DNA from: Cephalopachus bancanus
Taxonomy: Eukaryota > Chordata > Mammalia > Primates > Tarsiidae
Reading direction: 5' to 3'
Assembly (NCBI GenBank): GCA_027257055.1
Contig: JAPVLO010000153.1
Location: 3,410,001 to 3,474,000, forward strand
DNA length: 64,000 nucleotides
Made by a program: the position numbers and the translations under genes. Under the pieces are notes generated by a model that was not told where the DNA came from, made no database searches, and saw only the letters and a list, made by a program, of their open reading frames with translations. This document shows positions 1-12,932 of the stretch, piece by piece. The number at the start of each line of letters is the position of its first letter. Positions within the stretch are counted from its first letter, which is position 1.

Positions 1-1856
1 AAATCCATTGTTTAAAAGATGAAATATGTAACACCAGAAGTGATCTTAAACTATTTCAAACCATACAGTAAAAATTATGTTTTGGGGGAGAACATATTTG
101 ACAGCCACTAGTATTGTTCCAAACAGACATGATAGTTCTGCAATTTTCTGAATAGTTTATAAAATGGAATTTTTATGAATCTCACCTAACATTCTTATGT
201 TTAAAATTTTTCAAACAGAAAAATGACATTAGAAAAAAACTATGGAAATCTAAATAAAACATGGCCTTTAATTAATAATGTGTAAATATCAGTTTATTCA
301 TTGTAACAAATGTATAATTATAGTGTTAAATGTTAACAGAATTTCAAAGTGTAGCATGTAATATTATTTTAGATTCTGGAGTAGCAAAGTGACCCAGGAC
401 TCGGGATCCAATGCTTGTATGTTTCACATTCCCAACTTTAATAGATTATGTTCCATTTATTGAGGCTGTTTGGATTTGCACTGCATTTTCCCAGAGAAAC
501 TGGATGGGTGTGTTCCTAGTCCTACCCACAAACTCTATTTACTCATAAAATGTGAAAGCTGGGGAGACTTAAAAAATCATCTAGTTCAACCACTTTAAAA
601 CCATAATTTGGCTGAAACTGTAATCATAGATGTCTCCAGAGAGCCCTTGGAGACCTTTTTGAGTCAATCATGGCTCTTCTGTGCCCTGACAAGGTCAGTT
701 TATTTGAGGTGGTAGAAGACAAAGTCCAGGAGACACACCAGAATCTAGGCTGATCCTAGGAAAATCCCTGTGGTGACAAGAGCATCCTCTTGGTTTGGAT
801 CCAGCAGGGAAGCGACATCAGCAAAGCAACTGTGCAGACATGTCCAGGGTAGAAGTGTCTCGCTTGCAAGCAGGACCTCTTAGTCTAGAATTCTCCTCAT
901 AAACAATATTTTATCAATTTTATCAGTAGTTTTACTTGAACAACTTTATACTATGTTTGGTTCTCTTGAACAAGTGACGAAAGGAAACATTACCTCAGCT
1001 GGCACCAAGGCACTCTATATCCAACCTAGGAAACCTAGAATGGTGGAGATGTCACCATTGAAAATAGTTTGTCATATAGAAGGAAAATTTCCCTTTAAAA
1101 AACAGCCTGGACAGTCTCATGTCATTTCCCAAATGCCAGGGCTCTGAATTACTCACTACCTTCTATAGACTCCATACAACACGAGGAAGAAGGCAGGCTT
1201 CACTTATAAACTTCAGAATTTCAATGGGACAAAATGGTGTTTGTACAATGGAGCAAGAAAGACTCCAGAATAAGATTGTCCAACCTTATTTTTTAAAGTC
1301 ATGCCCCTTTTAGTTAATCATCTAAAGAAAATCTGACCCCCGCCCATTAAAGGCACTTACTTCCTGATAGGATGGCATGGACCATCATAAAGAATTATTG
1401 TCCTGAAACTCACTATGATTTTGTTATCATTGTTATTGTTGTCATCAGTTTTATTTTAAATCTGACCCAATCATTTAGATCATTTGATTTGCTCTCTGAT
1501 TTGCCATCACCATATGAATTTTAGTCATATTTACATTAAAAATATCTACTGATGTACTACAATTACCATTTATTTTTCTAAATTTTTCTAAATTTGCTTC
1601 TCGTTAAATGTTATTTTGGCAGTGTTCAAATTGGGACAAGTCTCCAATTTGTTCAAATAATTCTGAAATCTAATTCTTCTCTCTAAAGGGCAAGCTTCCT
1701 CCTTCCCTTTACCCCATTCTCCACCGTGTAAACAGGCCATGTCATGGTCAACCTCAAACACATAACTGTTTAATATCAATTCTTGGAACTTTTCACTGCT
1801 CAACACATCATTTAATGTACTGAACAAGGTAATTAATTACTTTAGAATCTTTTTTT
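1..1856. other. A+T-rich non-coding sequence, no gene
   Basis: Open frames here are short (about 60-80 codons), have no recognisable domain and are what chance allows. Around 545-640 the sequence vaguely resembles ancient SINE-type repeats, but it is too decayed to name. I see no splice-bounded exon, CpG island or RNA gene. Confidence 0.6.
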
Positions 1857-1870
1857 AAAAACAGGATTTA

Positions 1871-2160
1871 AACCGGGCTCGGTGGCTCAGCCTGTAATCC
1901 CGCGCCTTTGGGAGGCTGAGGTGAGTGGATTGCCTGAGCCCGCGGGTTCGAGATCCACCTGGGCAGCAAGACCTCATCTCTACAATAAATCAAAAAATCA
2001 GCCGGGCATGGTAGTGCATGCCTGTAATTCCGGCTACTAGGAAGACCAAGGTGGAAGGATCGCCGGAGCCCAGAGGGTCGAGGCTGCGGTGGCCGGGAGC
2101 GGCCACTGCACTCCAGTCTGGGCGACAGAGTGAGATTCCAACTCAAAAAAAAAAAAAAAA
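1871..2160 (+). mobile_element. Alu SINE, full-length dimer
   Basis: Non-autonomous 7SL-derived retrotransposon copied by L1 machinery. The left arm (ccgggctcggtggctcag), the middle linker with caataaatcaaaaa, the right arm and an A-tail are all visible. Flanking direct repeats (aaaaacaggattta at 1857-1870, aaaaagcaggattta at 2161-2175) mark the target-site duplication. It belongs to the lineage-typical Alu group of this window. Confidence 0.95.
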
Positions 2161-2175
2161 AAAAAGCAGGATTTA

Positions 2176-3914
2176 TTGAGATGACAGAAAAGCTCCCACA
2201 GGGGGAGGGGACCTGAGGGGGTTGCCCAATTTAGAATACTTTACCAGGTTAACTCCCATTAGCTACCCATCATTAATATTATTTTCCCCTTACCACTGTG
2301 ATCAATTGTTCCACCCCCAACTAATTGATGAAGATGTTAATCTCACTGAATTTAAAGTGAATGTAGATTACCTTCCATTACTTCAAATTTGTCACTGTTA
2401 CAGAGTTCTTTTTCCTTCAACTCAAATATCACAGAACTTAAGAAAACATGCACCAGCTTGGACTTTAATTTTCTGAGACTATTTTTTGACACTGGACTGT
2501 AAACATCATCCAAATAGTACATTTTGTACTATCTGCTGGAACATAGAGAATCTGAATTTAAATGGCTGAACAATTTCACTAAAGAAAATATTGTCTTAAT
2601 AATTGATGTTATCTTTTCTAGTATGGCTTAAAAAATATGACTGTGAGAAATCTGACAAGGTACATTAAGTAGCAATCAGGTTTTTTGTTGTTGTTAAATA
2701 AATTGAAAATAAAATCTGGTGAAAATATTTTAATAAAATGTATAGCAGATAGGGCATTTTGGATATTTTTTAGACTTCTAATTTGCCAGAGATTTTTATG
2801 ACTTTTTCTACTTTTAACTATAAAATACACATTTTTAATAATAAGGCAATACAACTAATTGGCCACCATTAAAAGAACACTGGAACATTACTCATCAGTT
2901 AAGGATGAAAATCAAAAACATATCTCAGATATTAAAATTTATAAATTTTTAAATTTATAAGTTTAGTTCTCTTGAGGGAATTTTGTGTTGATTCGTCTAT
3001 TATTAAGATAGCAACATTGTTGTGAGCTTTACTATTTATATTTGCTATGTCAAAAACACTGACTTCCTTTAATAGGAAAATCACTTTCTGGAATCTTTAG
3101 CACTCATTTTTGTTAAATAGCCATGTGTGCTATCATTGGTTTATCTTTTACCCATTCTTCACCTTGTCAGGTTTTCTTGCTTCCACTGATTTGCAACTTG
3201 GTCATTTAACATGCTTTGGGATATAAGCTGATGTGACATCTGCTACTCTCAAAAATAAAATCAGACATTCATTAAAGTGATGAGGATAGATTTTTATTTT
3301 GCAATAAATTACTTTAATAGGAAAAAGATCCAGTGTGAACTGAACTCAACTTTGATGTGTGCAGAGGTGACTGGGAGTTTTAAATGGAGAATGAGGAGTA
3401 GGGAGCAGTAATAGCAGGGGTTTGAGCAGAGTCAGGGAAGTGGAAATTTACAAAATGCAGAAAAAAGGGTTGGCTAAGGTGACTAGTCCACATAACTGGC
3501 ACTTATGTGGAGGAGAAACAAATGTCTATATCTTTATGACAGGAGGCAGTGATGCAAGTTAAAGCAAGTTTGTTAAGTTAAAGTTTGACCTTTGTCTACT
3601 CATAGGGACTGGGAGATATAGTAAGAGTTCTTTCTCTGAATATTTGCATTCAAAGACATGCTCTCAGGTCCTTGAGAAGATAGTTTTGGGTGGTAGAAGA
3701 TTTACATCTCACAGGTAGGAGAAAGGATTTATAACTGTAAGCTTTCTAAAGAGAATGTTCAGGGGCCTACCTGCCTGTCTCCAGGTTTGGGTTGGAACAA
3801 ACAGTAAATTCCCCAGGCAGCATTGCGCTTTCTCAGGCAGGCACTTAAAGGGGGAGGGGGTCAGTCATCCTAGGGGTGCATCCTTGAGCTGTTAGAAACT
3901 ATGCTAGTGTTTGT
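2176..3914. other. Non-coding sequence, no gene
   Basis: A+T-rich sequence with short chance open frames only. I recognise no repeat with confidence. Confidence 0.5.
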
Positions 3915-4620
3915 TCAACTGTCTATGTGGGTTTGGGGAATGTTAGGTTATGGAAGGTGAGGGTGGATGGATGGGGAGGCTCAACACCACCAGAGCTGGC
4001 GTGCCAGAGATGCGCACTGGTAACCAGAGATCTGAGTAATACAAAGAATTGCAACACACAAAGAGGTGAAAGAAGAAAATATTTATTTAAGAAAGGTTCA
4101 TTTCCCAAAGACAGGAAACAGGCCTACACTCTAGATGAGTGTGGCGCTGGAGCCCCCAGAGCCCTTGCTTAAATCCTTTTCCCTGGAGATGTTGCAGTCA
4201 GGTAGACATGACTGCTGTGACTTCCTTGTTGACCACTTGTGGACGTCTTGGAGACCCTGAGGGGGGTCCTCGTCACCAGGCACTGAATATACAATGGGTC
4301 AATACTGGTCATGCTTGAGAAGTCTGGGTTTCTAAAAAAGACAAATTACAATAGGTTGCTCATGTTTAAGGAGTCTGTGTTTCTGAAAAGACAAAGTTGG
4401 CAAAGTTAATCTTTACCTACAGTATGTATTTCTCCAAAACATAGCTTCTACTTTCTCATCATTGTGTTAGGGTTTAGGAACAAGATTAAAAAGTGCATTT
4501 CTCCAGGACATAGCCTCCACTCCATTTTCCCATCATTATGTAAGGGTTTAAGAACAAGATAAAAAATGGCTTCCCGCTCTCAGGCTATCCTTTCAGGGAA
4601 GTTAGAGAAATGTGGACAAA
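3915..4620 (-). mobile_element. Probable antisense solo LTR with tandem U3 repeats
   Basis: Read on the minus strand, the lower-coordinate part holds an AATAAA-type signal (plus-strand atttattt near 4080) followed by a pyrimidine-rich downstream part, as in an R/U5 region. The higher-coordinate part has two imperfect tandem duplications of about 50 bp (4308-4357 and 4358-4405) and about 72 bp (4423-4492 and 4493-4567), like the enhancer repeats in retroviral U3. I could not fix the LTR ends or a TSD, and no internal retroviral sequence adjoins it. An unrelated repeat is possible. Confidence 0.4.
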
Positions 4621-5435
4621 TTATTTTTACTGAGAGTCTGCACTTTTTATAAGCTAGATTGAGACCTAGTTGAAAAGTGGATTTAGAGGTACTTGGCTAG
4701 AATTTGGTCAAGGAGAAACTTTACTCCATAGACTAGGAGAAGCTTTAAATGCCACAGAACAACTGAGCTGCTGTCCTCTTGCTCTGGTCTCTCATCATAA
4801 CATTATATCCCCAATAGTAGCTACTTCTTCCGCCAGGCTGCTAGAATGAAAAGCTATATGGAACTAAGTCTAGCCCAGCAGAACTCAGGGGAACCCGACA
4901 AGGCCTGGTAGAGCTAAGTAGTGTTCAACAGAGCTGAAAAGGGCCTAATGTAACTCAGCAAAGTCTTGTTCCCTGGTGGAGCCAGGGAAGTCCAACAGAA
5001 CTCCATAGAATCCTCAGAGCTACAGATAACCACAGCAATAAATAATTACTGTTTCCCATATGCCACTTATATTGAGTGACCCAATGTTTTAGCAAAAACT
5101 GACTGATATACCATGGAATCATTGTCCTGGAAAAATGTGTGTTCATCTCATTCTCCCCTCCCCTTCATTCAGAGATAAAATGCATCTAATCATTCCCAAA
5201 TACATTTCTTAAAACAAATAAAATACAATTGTAATTAGATCAAGTCTATTTTTCTCCTGCCTTCAAGTAATGCATAAGGTCCAAACAAACAAACAAGCAA
5301 AAGGCAAAGGGACAACTGTTTTGTGAATGATTATTTACAAAAAAGAGTAAAAGCTTTAATTTCCTGAGCTTAGATGACTATCATCAGCAATAGGTGTAAG
5401 CCAGACTATTCCCAATTCCTTGTTATAACTTATAA
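4621..5435. other. Non-coding sequence, no gene
   Basis: From 4840 to 5010 the sequence is mildly self-similar (recurring cagcagaactcag-like words). Otherwise nothing is recognisable. Confidence 0.45.
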
Positions 5436-5439
5436 GTCT

Positions 5440-5660
5440 TTCATAAGTTAACTCACACTTTATTTCTTCTCTCTGACCTAGCAGCATGGAACTACTCACC
5501 ATTCCCTGAATGCATCTTCTTCTCTATGAGCTTTGTGCACACTGTTCCCTTTGCCGAGCATGCCTCCTGACACATTTCTCTATAATGTATAGAGAATTCT
5601 TATTCTTCTATGAGGTCCAAGCCATGTGTGTCCTCCTCTATGAATCCTTTTTAAATGTAG
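5440..5660 (+). repeat. L2 LINE fragment (ancient)
   Basis: The run gtgcacactgttccctttgc, followed by a gaggtccaagcc-type stretch and a tcctcc...gaatcc block, follows the 3' part of the mammalian L2 consensus as I know it. It is heavily diverged, as expected of an ancient mammal-wide element. Confidence 0.5.
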
Positions 5661-6712
5661 CTGTTCTCTAATGACTGAATCATGCCCCTAATCATCAAAT
5701 CACGTCTCTACCTCAAGATCAATCATAATTCCAAGTGACTCCAGTGTCCATCAGGTTGACTCAACCGGTAAGCTAGTTACATACTTCTTTAACTTTGACT
5801 CCTGAACTCCAACGGTATTCACATTAATGCTACTTCACTCACCCACCTACGTGGCAGGAATAGCACTTGCTTCACCTCTGAAATCTTTATATTTTCTTTC
5901 CAACAACATTTGTTCCTCTAACTCTCAATCCCAATGTGATTATCAAATATTGACCTTCCGTTTTTGAGCGTACCGTTAATATCACTCTAACTCTTGTCAT
6001 ATCCTTACCCATTCTCAAGCCACTGGCACAGATGGTATAGGGAAACACTTGCCTAAACTTTCAAATGTATTTAATCAGACATATTTGCCCTAGAAATTTC
6101 ACCAGTAATTCTGTAATTTGCCTCATTTTACCATAAACTAATGTTCTAAGGACTTTTAGGAGAAAAAACACAAAACCATTTTATTTCACTTAGGATACAA
6201 GTAGTGGGAAAAATGAGTGAAAAGGTGTTAAACAATAAGGATGTTTATTTCACTTAGCAGGAAATCCAAAGGAACAGTGCATCTAAGATTGGTTCATTAG
6301 GTCATTATCGTGGCTTGGTCTTTGCACCAGTACCTTTAAGACTGCAAAACGACTGCTACTCTCCCATGTATCACAAGTAGATAGGAGACAAAGAAATCAG
6401 GAGTTTACTTCTATTCATCTATTTGAATGAGAAGAAAGCCTCTCCCCAAATCCTTGCAGTGCATTTTCCTTAAGGTTTTTTCAGCCAGATTTGTGTCCTA
6501 AGTCCTTGATACAAACACAAGAAAGGCTGAGAAAGCACAGATCTGACATTTTAGTGGAATTGAGCTTTGTCACCAAGTTAGGCTTTGTGATCAGTTATCA
6601 TCAATACTGATGCTTATAAACATGTAGTCTTCATCTCAACTGGTCCTTCAATACAGCCTGGAAGTCAGTCTGATTGGCCCTGTGTTTCTCAAGCTTTATT
6701 ATCCATACAAAT
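5661..6712. other. Non-coding sequence, no gene
   Basis: No long open frame and no recognised repeat up to the Alu at 6722. Confidence 0.45.
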
Positions 6713-6721
6713 TACTTGGAG

Positions 6722-7023
6722 TGTTTTTTTTTTTTTTTTTTTTTTGAGTTGGAGTCTCACTCGGTCACCCAGACTGGAGTGCAGTGACTGCTCCCGGCCA
6801 CCGCAGCCTTGACCTGCTGAGCTCCAGCTATCCTTCCGCCTCGGCCTTCCGCGTAGCCGGAATTGCAGGCATGCACTACCACACCCGGCTGATTTTTTTT
6901 TTTAATTTATTGTAGAGATGAGGTCTCGCTGCCCAGGCGGGTCTCGAACCTGCGGGCTCAGGCAATCCACTCTCCTCAGCCTCCCAAAGGCGCGGGATTA
7001 CAGGCTGAGCCACCGAGCCCGGC
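6722..7023 (-). mobile_element. Alu SINE, full-length, minus strand
   Basis: Begins with a long poly-T (tail of the minus-strand element) and gagttggagtctcac, and ends with the inverted left-arm start ccaccgagcccggc. Perfect 9-bp direct repeats (tacttggag at 6713-6721 and 7024-7032) flank it as TSD. Confidence 0.95.
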
Positions 7024-7319
7024 TACTTGGAGATATTTTAAAAATGCAGATTGGATTCAGAAGGTCTGGGAGAGGAACTGAGATTTGATTTCTATAAAGC
7101 TACTACAAGTGGATGTCAAAGCTACTTGAATGACAGCCACACTTTGAGTTACAAGGTTCTATTTTCACTTTAAATATTCATCATCCCTCTGTACTAGTCT
7201 TACACCATCCCTACCACTCTTTGGAAATGACCTCATTCCCTATTTAACAACGACAACAAGTAGTCCTCATAAGGGAGGGAACCCACAACTTAGGAGGTAA
7301 TATTTTATGAGCATCAAGA

Positions 7320-7500
7320 GAATTGGGTGTGGCATTAAACAAGTGAGGTTTCTAACTCTGGATATACTACATACTTCCCTGTGATATTTTGAAATATCTT
7401 TAACCTTTCTGATCCCCAGTTTCTTAACTTATAAAGTGAAAACAATAATGCCAAACACTTGATGCTTTTGAGGATTAAGTGAGAACATGTGGATGCTTCT
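7320..7500 (+). repeat. MIR SINE fragment
   Basis: The sequence aacctttctgatccccagtt, then ttataaagtgaaaacaataat and gaggattaagtgagaacatg, follows the MIR core (cctcagtttcctcatctgtaaaatg...gaggattaaatgag). Ancient and diverged. Confidence 0.5.
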
Positions 7501-8062
7501 TAATTAAGTTTCTTATTTATACACAACAAAAACAACTTAGGAAAATAATTGGAAGGATATTAAGTAATGTATTACTTGAGATTTATTTTGACTGTAAAGG
7601 AAAACCCAAAATAATGGTGTCACAAATGGACTAGGAACTCACTACCTTCTCATAATCAGGGTCGGGAGATGTCCTGTCCAGATTGTCATGGTACTCCACA
7701 GTGCCGGGGATTCAGGCTGGGATTCTTCTAGTTATTGACATTGTATATTTCAGGTAGACTTGGAGATGAACCCAGTATTCTACTGGGATTATTGTCAGAT
7801 GAAATCAGATTTAAACTACATTCATCAGTTCACTTCACAGGCTCTACTCTTCCTGATTGGCTGTGGTGTTCTGGGTCTTGGGAATAGGAGTTGATTTAGA
7901 GTTACCGACCAATTAAATTCAAAGGTCTAGTTATTTTTTCTCCTAAGTGCAAGTTTACTGATAAATGGATGTATGTATCTTAGAAAAGAATATAAAGAAA
8001 ATTCAAGGAAAGTATTTGTGAAGTGATTAGCATATTCTGCCTTAGAGTTGCACACCTTCTAT
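7501..8062. other. Non-coding sequence, no gene
   Basis: No recognised feature. If ERV-B once had a full 3' LTR its left edge should lie near here, but I could not find a match to the right LTR. Confidence 0.4.
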
Positions 8063-8063
8063 T

Positions 8064-8225
8064 TATTGTTTGTTTGTTTGTTTGTTTTTCATTGAATCAT
8101 GGCCTTACTCTGTCACCCAGGCTGGAGTGCAGTGGCAGGGTCACAGTTTACTGCAGCAAGCATCCTGCCTCGGCTTCCCAAAGCGATGGTATTGTGGGCA
8201 TGAGACATCAAGCATGGCCCCACCT
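8064..8225 (-). mobile_element. Old or truncated Alu-like monomer, minus strand
   Basis: A (TTTG)n run is followed by actctgtcacccaggctgg and agtgcagtggc, the inverted right part of a 7SL-derived element, then a diverged end near 8225. It is about half the length of a dimeric Alu and lacks the variants of the younger copies, so it may be a monomer or a decayed AluJ. Confidence 0.65.
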
Positions 8226-8379
8226 TCTCTTAACTGAAGGAACACTAGGTCTGGACTTTGAGTGAGAGATTTAGATTATATATCATGCTGACTTATGTCA
8301 GATCTCTCATGGTCAGACTAGAGAACTTTCAGTTATACCTATCAGGTGTAACACTAGTGGGTTGCAATGTATTTCAGTC

Positions 8380-8629
8380 CTATGTTCACATCTTTCTGAT
8401 TATTATTGCATGCATTCTTCTACTTTGATAAATGTAGCCACCTGCTATCTGGGGTTTAGAGCTGAATTTGTGTTTGCCAACTTGTGATTCTTTCCCTAAC
8501 GAACCTTGGAACCCTAAGTTACTTGGAACAACAAAAAGAGGATTTTCTTCTTCAAAGTAATTTACCCAAAATAATTCACCCAAAATAATTGATTGATGTA
8601 GGCCTAATTGGGCCTTACGTTCCTCCACA
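8380..8629 (-). repeat. Probable 3' LTR remnant of ERV-B
   Basis: The last 50 bases or so (aattgatgt.ggcctaat...gcct...ttcctccaca) align with the end of the LTR at 15550-15600, so both read as the U3 start of a minus-strand LTR. Sequence further left is not clearly alignable, and the neighbouring polypurine tract (inverse of ttcttctctga at 8630) is weak. Confidence 0.45.
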
Positions 8630-10839
8630 TTCTTCTCTGACAGAACAACAACACCAAATCTTTGGCATAAGGGTGATGGTCTCATTTTCAGTAGTTACTT
8701 TGTGCTAAACAGGGGCATTGTGCTGGCCCCACTTGTGATTGTTGGTCTATCAGGGGCCCTGTGGACTACTGTTTTGGGTTGTGGAATTTAGAATATGGTG
8801 AAGGGACTCATCAGAAAAAGGAAGCCTGTTAGGGCAAAACTGGATTTTAGCTGAATCCAAGGGAGATTTATAAGAGTTGGTAGGCATCACTGGGGAGAGG
8901 CTGATAACTTGTTTACAGCATCATTTGAAGGTGAATCGTCAAATTCTAGAGGAAACAAATTTAACAAGCAAATTGAAGATTCATGGACCCAAAAGAAAGA
9001 GTACTAAAATACCTATTAGTGATCCCAGGAATGGGAGTAACTAGGAGTACAGTCTCCAGGTAGATATTCATGAGGACCATCTTTATAATTGATAGGGTGT
9101 GATAAGTATGGGCTGTGAGACTTGTGTTATTTTCATACTCACTCCAGTGGCAAATTTTAATCCAAAGAGTAAAAGAATTAGATGGATTGCTCATTTTGTT
9201 TTGCTAGGACTATCAAGTGGAATTGGAAGAGGCTGGTTAGAAGGAATAGTTTGGATGTTTGGGGCTAAATAACTTAATGTACAAGTTTTAGTCCGATTGA
9301 CTGGAAGGCAGATATATGCATTTGACCCACATAGGAAGAAAGCTTCCTCAGATTATAGGCAAGAGGTTAAACTTAACGTAAAAAGCTGGTATATTATCTG
9401 ATATTATGACCCAAGAAGAAGTATTGGGCAGCCAGTGTGGAAGTAGCAAGGGGTTGTAAAGCTGAAATGTTAAAGTTTGTTTCTTGGTATGTTTTGTTTT
9501 CTCAGAATAGATAGAAGCATTGAAGGTCTAGAATCATCAAAGATTTTGGGCTTCTGAGTTTGGGAATTTGTAGGCAGTTATCAGGGGTCTCAAAAGGGAA
9601 ATGACCATGAAAGTCAGGATTTTTTTTTTGTTTTATAGATATATAGAATGCCATAAATGTTGGAAAGCAGAGGAAAATACGTATGAGAAAACAGGAAAAA
9701 AATATTAAGATAATGACTTTAACAGGGAAATACAGCTACTTTGAGAAAATCTGAAGGAAAATGTGAAAACATCAATTTGGAGACACGTAGTTAGGAAAGA
9801 CTTTAGGATACAATTCAAATTTTAGAAAATAATAATGAACAAGAAAATTTAAAACAGGTGTGATAAAGTTTTTAAAACATAATTTTTCTCTAGTTCTCCA
9901 TTGTTATTAAAGATAAATTATAGTAGGACTAATTTATTTGTAAAATAAGTTTTAGCCTTATTTGCATAAAAGGTAGCAAGAATAATTATCTTCATAAGGA
10001 ATTTCATATTAGATCCTCCAGGAGCCTTTGAGTCAGTCAAGGACTTGCCTGAATAGATTGAGTGAAGTCCTCTTTTTGTGGTTCCAAGTGACTTAGGGTT
10101 CCAAGGTTCATTAGTAAATAAACTTCTTAACTTACCACTGGTTCACAAGCCCTCTAGTGATGAATCGGTACCATGCCAACCTTTTTAAGGGCTTTTTATT
10201 GGTTCTTTCTAGATCTTAATCTTAATTTCTCAAAGCAGTTTGTTTTGAAACATTATTCCAGTCAAAGCGTTGGTAAAATATCCAGTATTTAATTGCATTT
10301 TGTTACATAAGAGAATAGATTCTTTTTGAACTTAATAAAAATAACCATACTGTTATAACTTAATAGTTTCCAAAGTTTGGAGAAATTAGGTAGAGAGAAA
10401 GATATACATTTTAAATTTAGCTTACAAGAGCATATTTCACTTATTTTTGAAAGACTGAATAGCTCTAAGAAAAAGATTTTTTTCTTTTGACTCTGAAAAA
10501 CATAACAAAAATAACTAACAATACTTTTAAAAGATAAAAGTTTTATCTATTTAGTCAAAGTGATAATTTAAGGATTTTGAAAAGTAAAATCCTTGCTTTT
10601 TGATAAAGGAGACTTATTTTCTTAAGCAACAAAACCAACAAAGGCAGTAGGGGGCCAACTCAATCCATCTCCTTTCTCTCCCTTTTTCTGTAGTTTATCT
10701 GAAAATTAAATAAAAATCTTTTACTAGTTTTTGAATAGTAAATTTTATTTTCGTGTGAGTGTACTGGTAACACTGAAGTTAGTTTTAACACAACCTTATA
10801 ACCAAATGTATTTAATCAATTAGTTTACTATAAGGTAAG

Positions 10840-11130
10840 ATTTTGTGTGTGTGTGTGTGTTGGAGTCTCACTCTGTCACCCAGACTAGAGTAAAGTTGCC
10901 GCTCCCGGCCACCGCAGCCTCAACCTGCTGGGCTCCGGGAATCCTTCCGCCTCAGCCTTCCGAGTAGCTGGAACTACAGGCATGCGCTACCACACCCGGC
11001 TGATTTTTTGATTTATTGTAGAGATGAGGTCTCGCTGCCCAGGCGGGTCTCGAACCCGCGGGCTCAGGCAATCCACTCACCTCAGCCTCCCAAAGGCGCG
11101 GGATTACAGGCTGAGCCACCGAGCCTGGCT
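10840..11130 (-). mobile_element. Alu SINE, minus strand, (TG)n at tail
   Basis: Full inverted dimer beginning with a (TG)n run at 10846-10860 in place of the usual poly-T, and ending ccaccgagcctggct. Direct repeats aaggtaag at 10832-10839 and 11131-11138 form the TSD. It lies inside ERV-B and is therefore younger than it. Confidence 0.93.
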
Positions 11131-11976
11131 AAGGTAAGGTTTTTAAGAAAAGAAAAAAAAAACTGTTGTTTTAATACAGGGACCTAGAGTCTGGATAAGA
11201 ATTAGTATGTTTAATTTATAGAAAACTAAATTACACCCTGTAGATTTTAGCAAACTTGACCACACATACAATTAATTTTTTGTAAACCTTTAATAGCTTA
11301 TTAGATTTTTAGTTTTATCTTATTATTTTTACCTTAGAATACAGTTTTTTAAAGCCAGTTATTTAGTTTTTGACAGATTAGTGTTTTAAGAAAAAAAACT
11401 TGATACTTTGGCATAATGGCATTCTGGCCTATCATTAGTGTGATTTTAATATTAATGGCTAGTTTATAGAAATAGCTATTTTTTTAGTAAATTTAATTAC
11501 ACATAGAATTCCCTCTACACATTCCTCTTTCCATCCATTTTATGACTTACACTTACCCTTTATGACGTGCTTGGAGTTCTCTGTTTTGTCCCATGGTTCC
11601 CTTTTTCTTAAATATCCAATCACTTTACTTTGAGACAAAAATTTTCCATATAAGATACTTTTTTACACAAAATTATTTTCTTCCCTTTACATCTTTCCTT
11701 ACCAAAATACTTTATGCTAATAAATTTCTTTACATCTTTTTTTGCTTGCTGGTTCCTTTCTACCTTTTTTATAGATAACTTTTTAAAATTCCATAATTTG
11801 AATTAAACTTTTAAATAACCAAACAGATTTTTGTTTGTGGAGCATTGATAGAAAGCCATAAATGTTTGCACATAAGGTACTTTTGTCTTAAATGATATAA
11901 TGCATAATAAGCTTTGGAGGTAACAGACTATGAGGGTGGGTTATCTTTGCTTTTAAGGCATTTTAAAAATTTAAGC

Positions 11977-12280
11977 AACCGACCAGGCTTGGTGACTTAG
12001 CTTGTAATCCCAGCACTTTGGAAGGCCAAGGTGAGTGGATTGCCTGAGCCCGTGGATTCAAGATCAGCCCGGGCAACTTGGCGAGACCTCATCTCTACAA
12101 TAAAAAATAAAAAATAGCCGGGCGTGGTAGCGCACATCTGTAGTTCCAGCTACTTGGAAGGCTGAGGTGGAAGGATCGCTGGAGCCCAGAAATTCGATGC
12201 TGGGGTGGCAGTGAGCGTGCATGGCACTGCACACCAGCCTGAGTGAAGGAGTGAGACTACAACTCAAAAAAAAAAACCAA
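11977..12280 (+). mobile_element. Alu SINE, plus strand
   Basis: Dimer with A-tail, diverged at its left start (ccaggcttggtgacttag). Exact 12-bp TSD aaaaatttaagc at 11965-11976 and 12281-12292. Inserted in the interior of ERV-B. Confidence 0.94.
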
Positions 12281-12587
12281 AAAAATTTAAGCCGCCGAAT
12301 TGCAGTTTGAGATGTGTCAGGATACAAAAGGTTGGCACAAGATTTTTGGACAAGTTATGAGGTATGGGTAATTGGATGGAAGCAGCCAGTTTCCATGCCT
12401 TATTACACCACACAGATGGTACCTAGTTTTTAAAACTTTGTCTGTTCAGCAGATGTTAGCCAGGTGTGGTAAAGTGACCAGGAGTTTGTTTTTGTTTTTT
12501 GTTTTGTTTTGTTTTTGTCCCAAAACCTTTTAGCAAGCCTCACATGACAAAAAAATGGTGTGCTCAAATAGAAAAGAGGAAGTTGAC

Positions 12588-12932
12588 TTAGTGGGAGTTG
12601 TTTAGAATATCAAAAGAGTCGGTGGAACTTAGTAAGGCACACTCGACAATTTTTATGCAGGTCATAAAATTGAGATTATGCAGGTCAAAAATTGAGATTA
12701 TGGCTTTTTCAAGTAAAGGGGTAAACTTGGCAAAACAAGGAAGGAATAAAAAATCCCTGTCTGGGTTGGTCATTATGCTAGTGAGGAATGAAGACTGGAA
12801 AGTGGATCCAGAAAAGTTGGTTAGGGCAGAGTATGTGGCCCTCAGATTGATTAAGAAGTTAATTTTGTTCCCTACCACACATACAATTGCCCAAGGCTCA
12901 TTCAGAGAGATCGAGAATACCGTAGGGTGCAA
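12588..12932 (-). pseudogene. ERV-B protease (pro/pol N-terminus) remnant
   Basis: A 114-codon minus-strand frame. Residues about 14-42 have the shape of a retroviral aspartic protease active-site region: a hydrophobic NKINFL run, then three residues, then ATYSALTNFSG. The three catalytic-loop residues, Asp-Thr-Gly in the family, are Asn-Leu-Arg here, so the catalytic aspartate is gone. It lies directly downstream of the nucleocapsid remnant, as expected for gag-pro-pol order. The family-level call is firm; the exact lineage is not known. Confidence 0.7.

Larger units (their letters stand above)
8630..12587 (-). pseudogene. ERV-B interior, unresolved pol/env region
   Basis: Lies between the protease remnant and the 3' LTR remnant, where pol and env should be. 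It is A+T-rich and full of stops. The longest minus-strand frame (8961-9194, 77 codons) has no motif I can assign. Block 11600-11830 resembles 27960-28230 inside ERV-A, which supports retroviral origin. Alus at 10840 and 11977 interrupt it. I cannot place reverse transcriptase or envelope domains. Confidence 0.4.
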
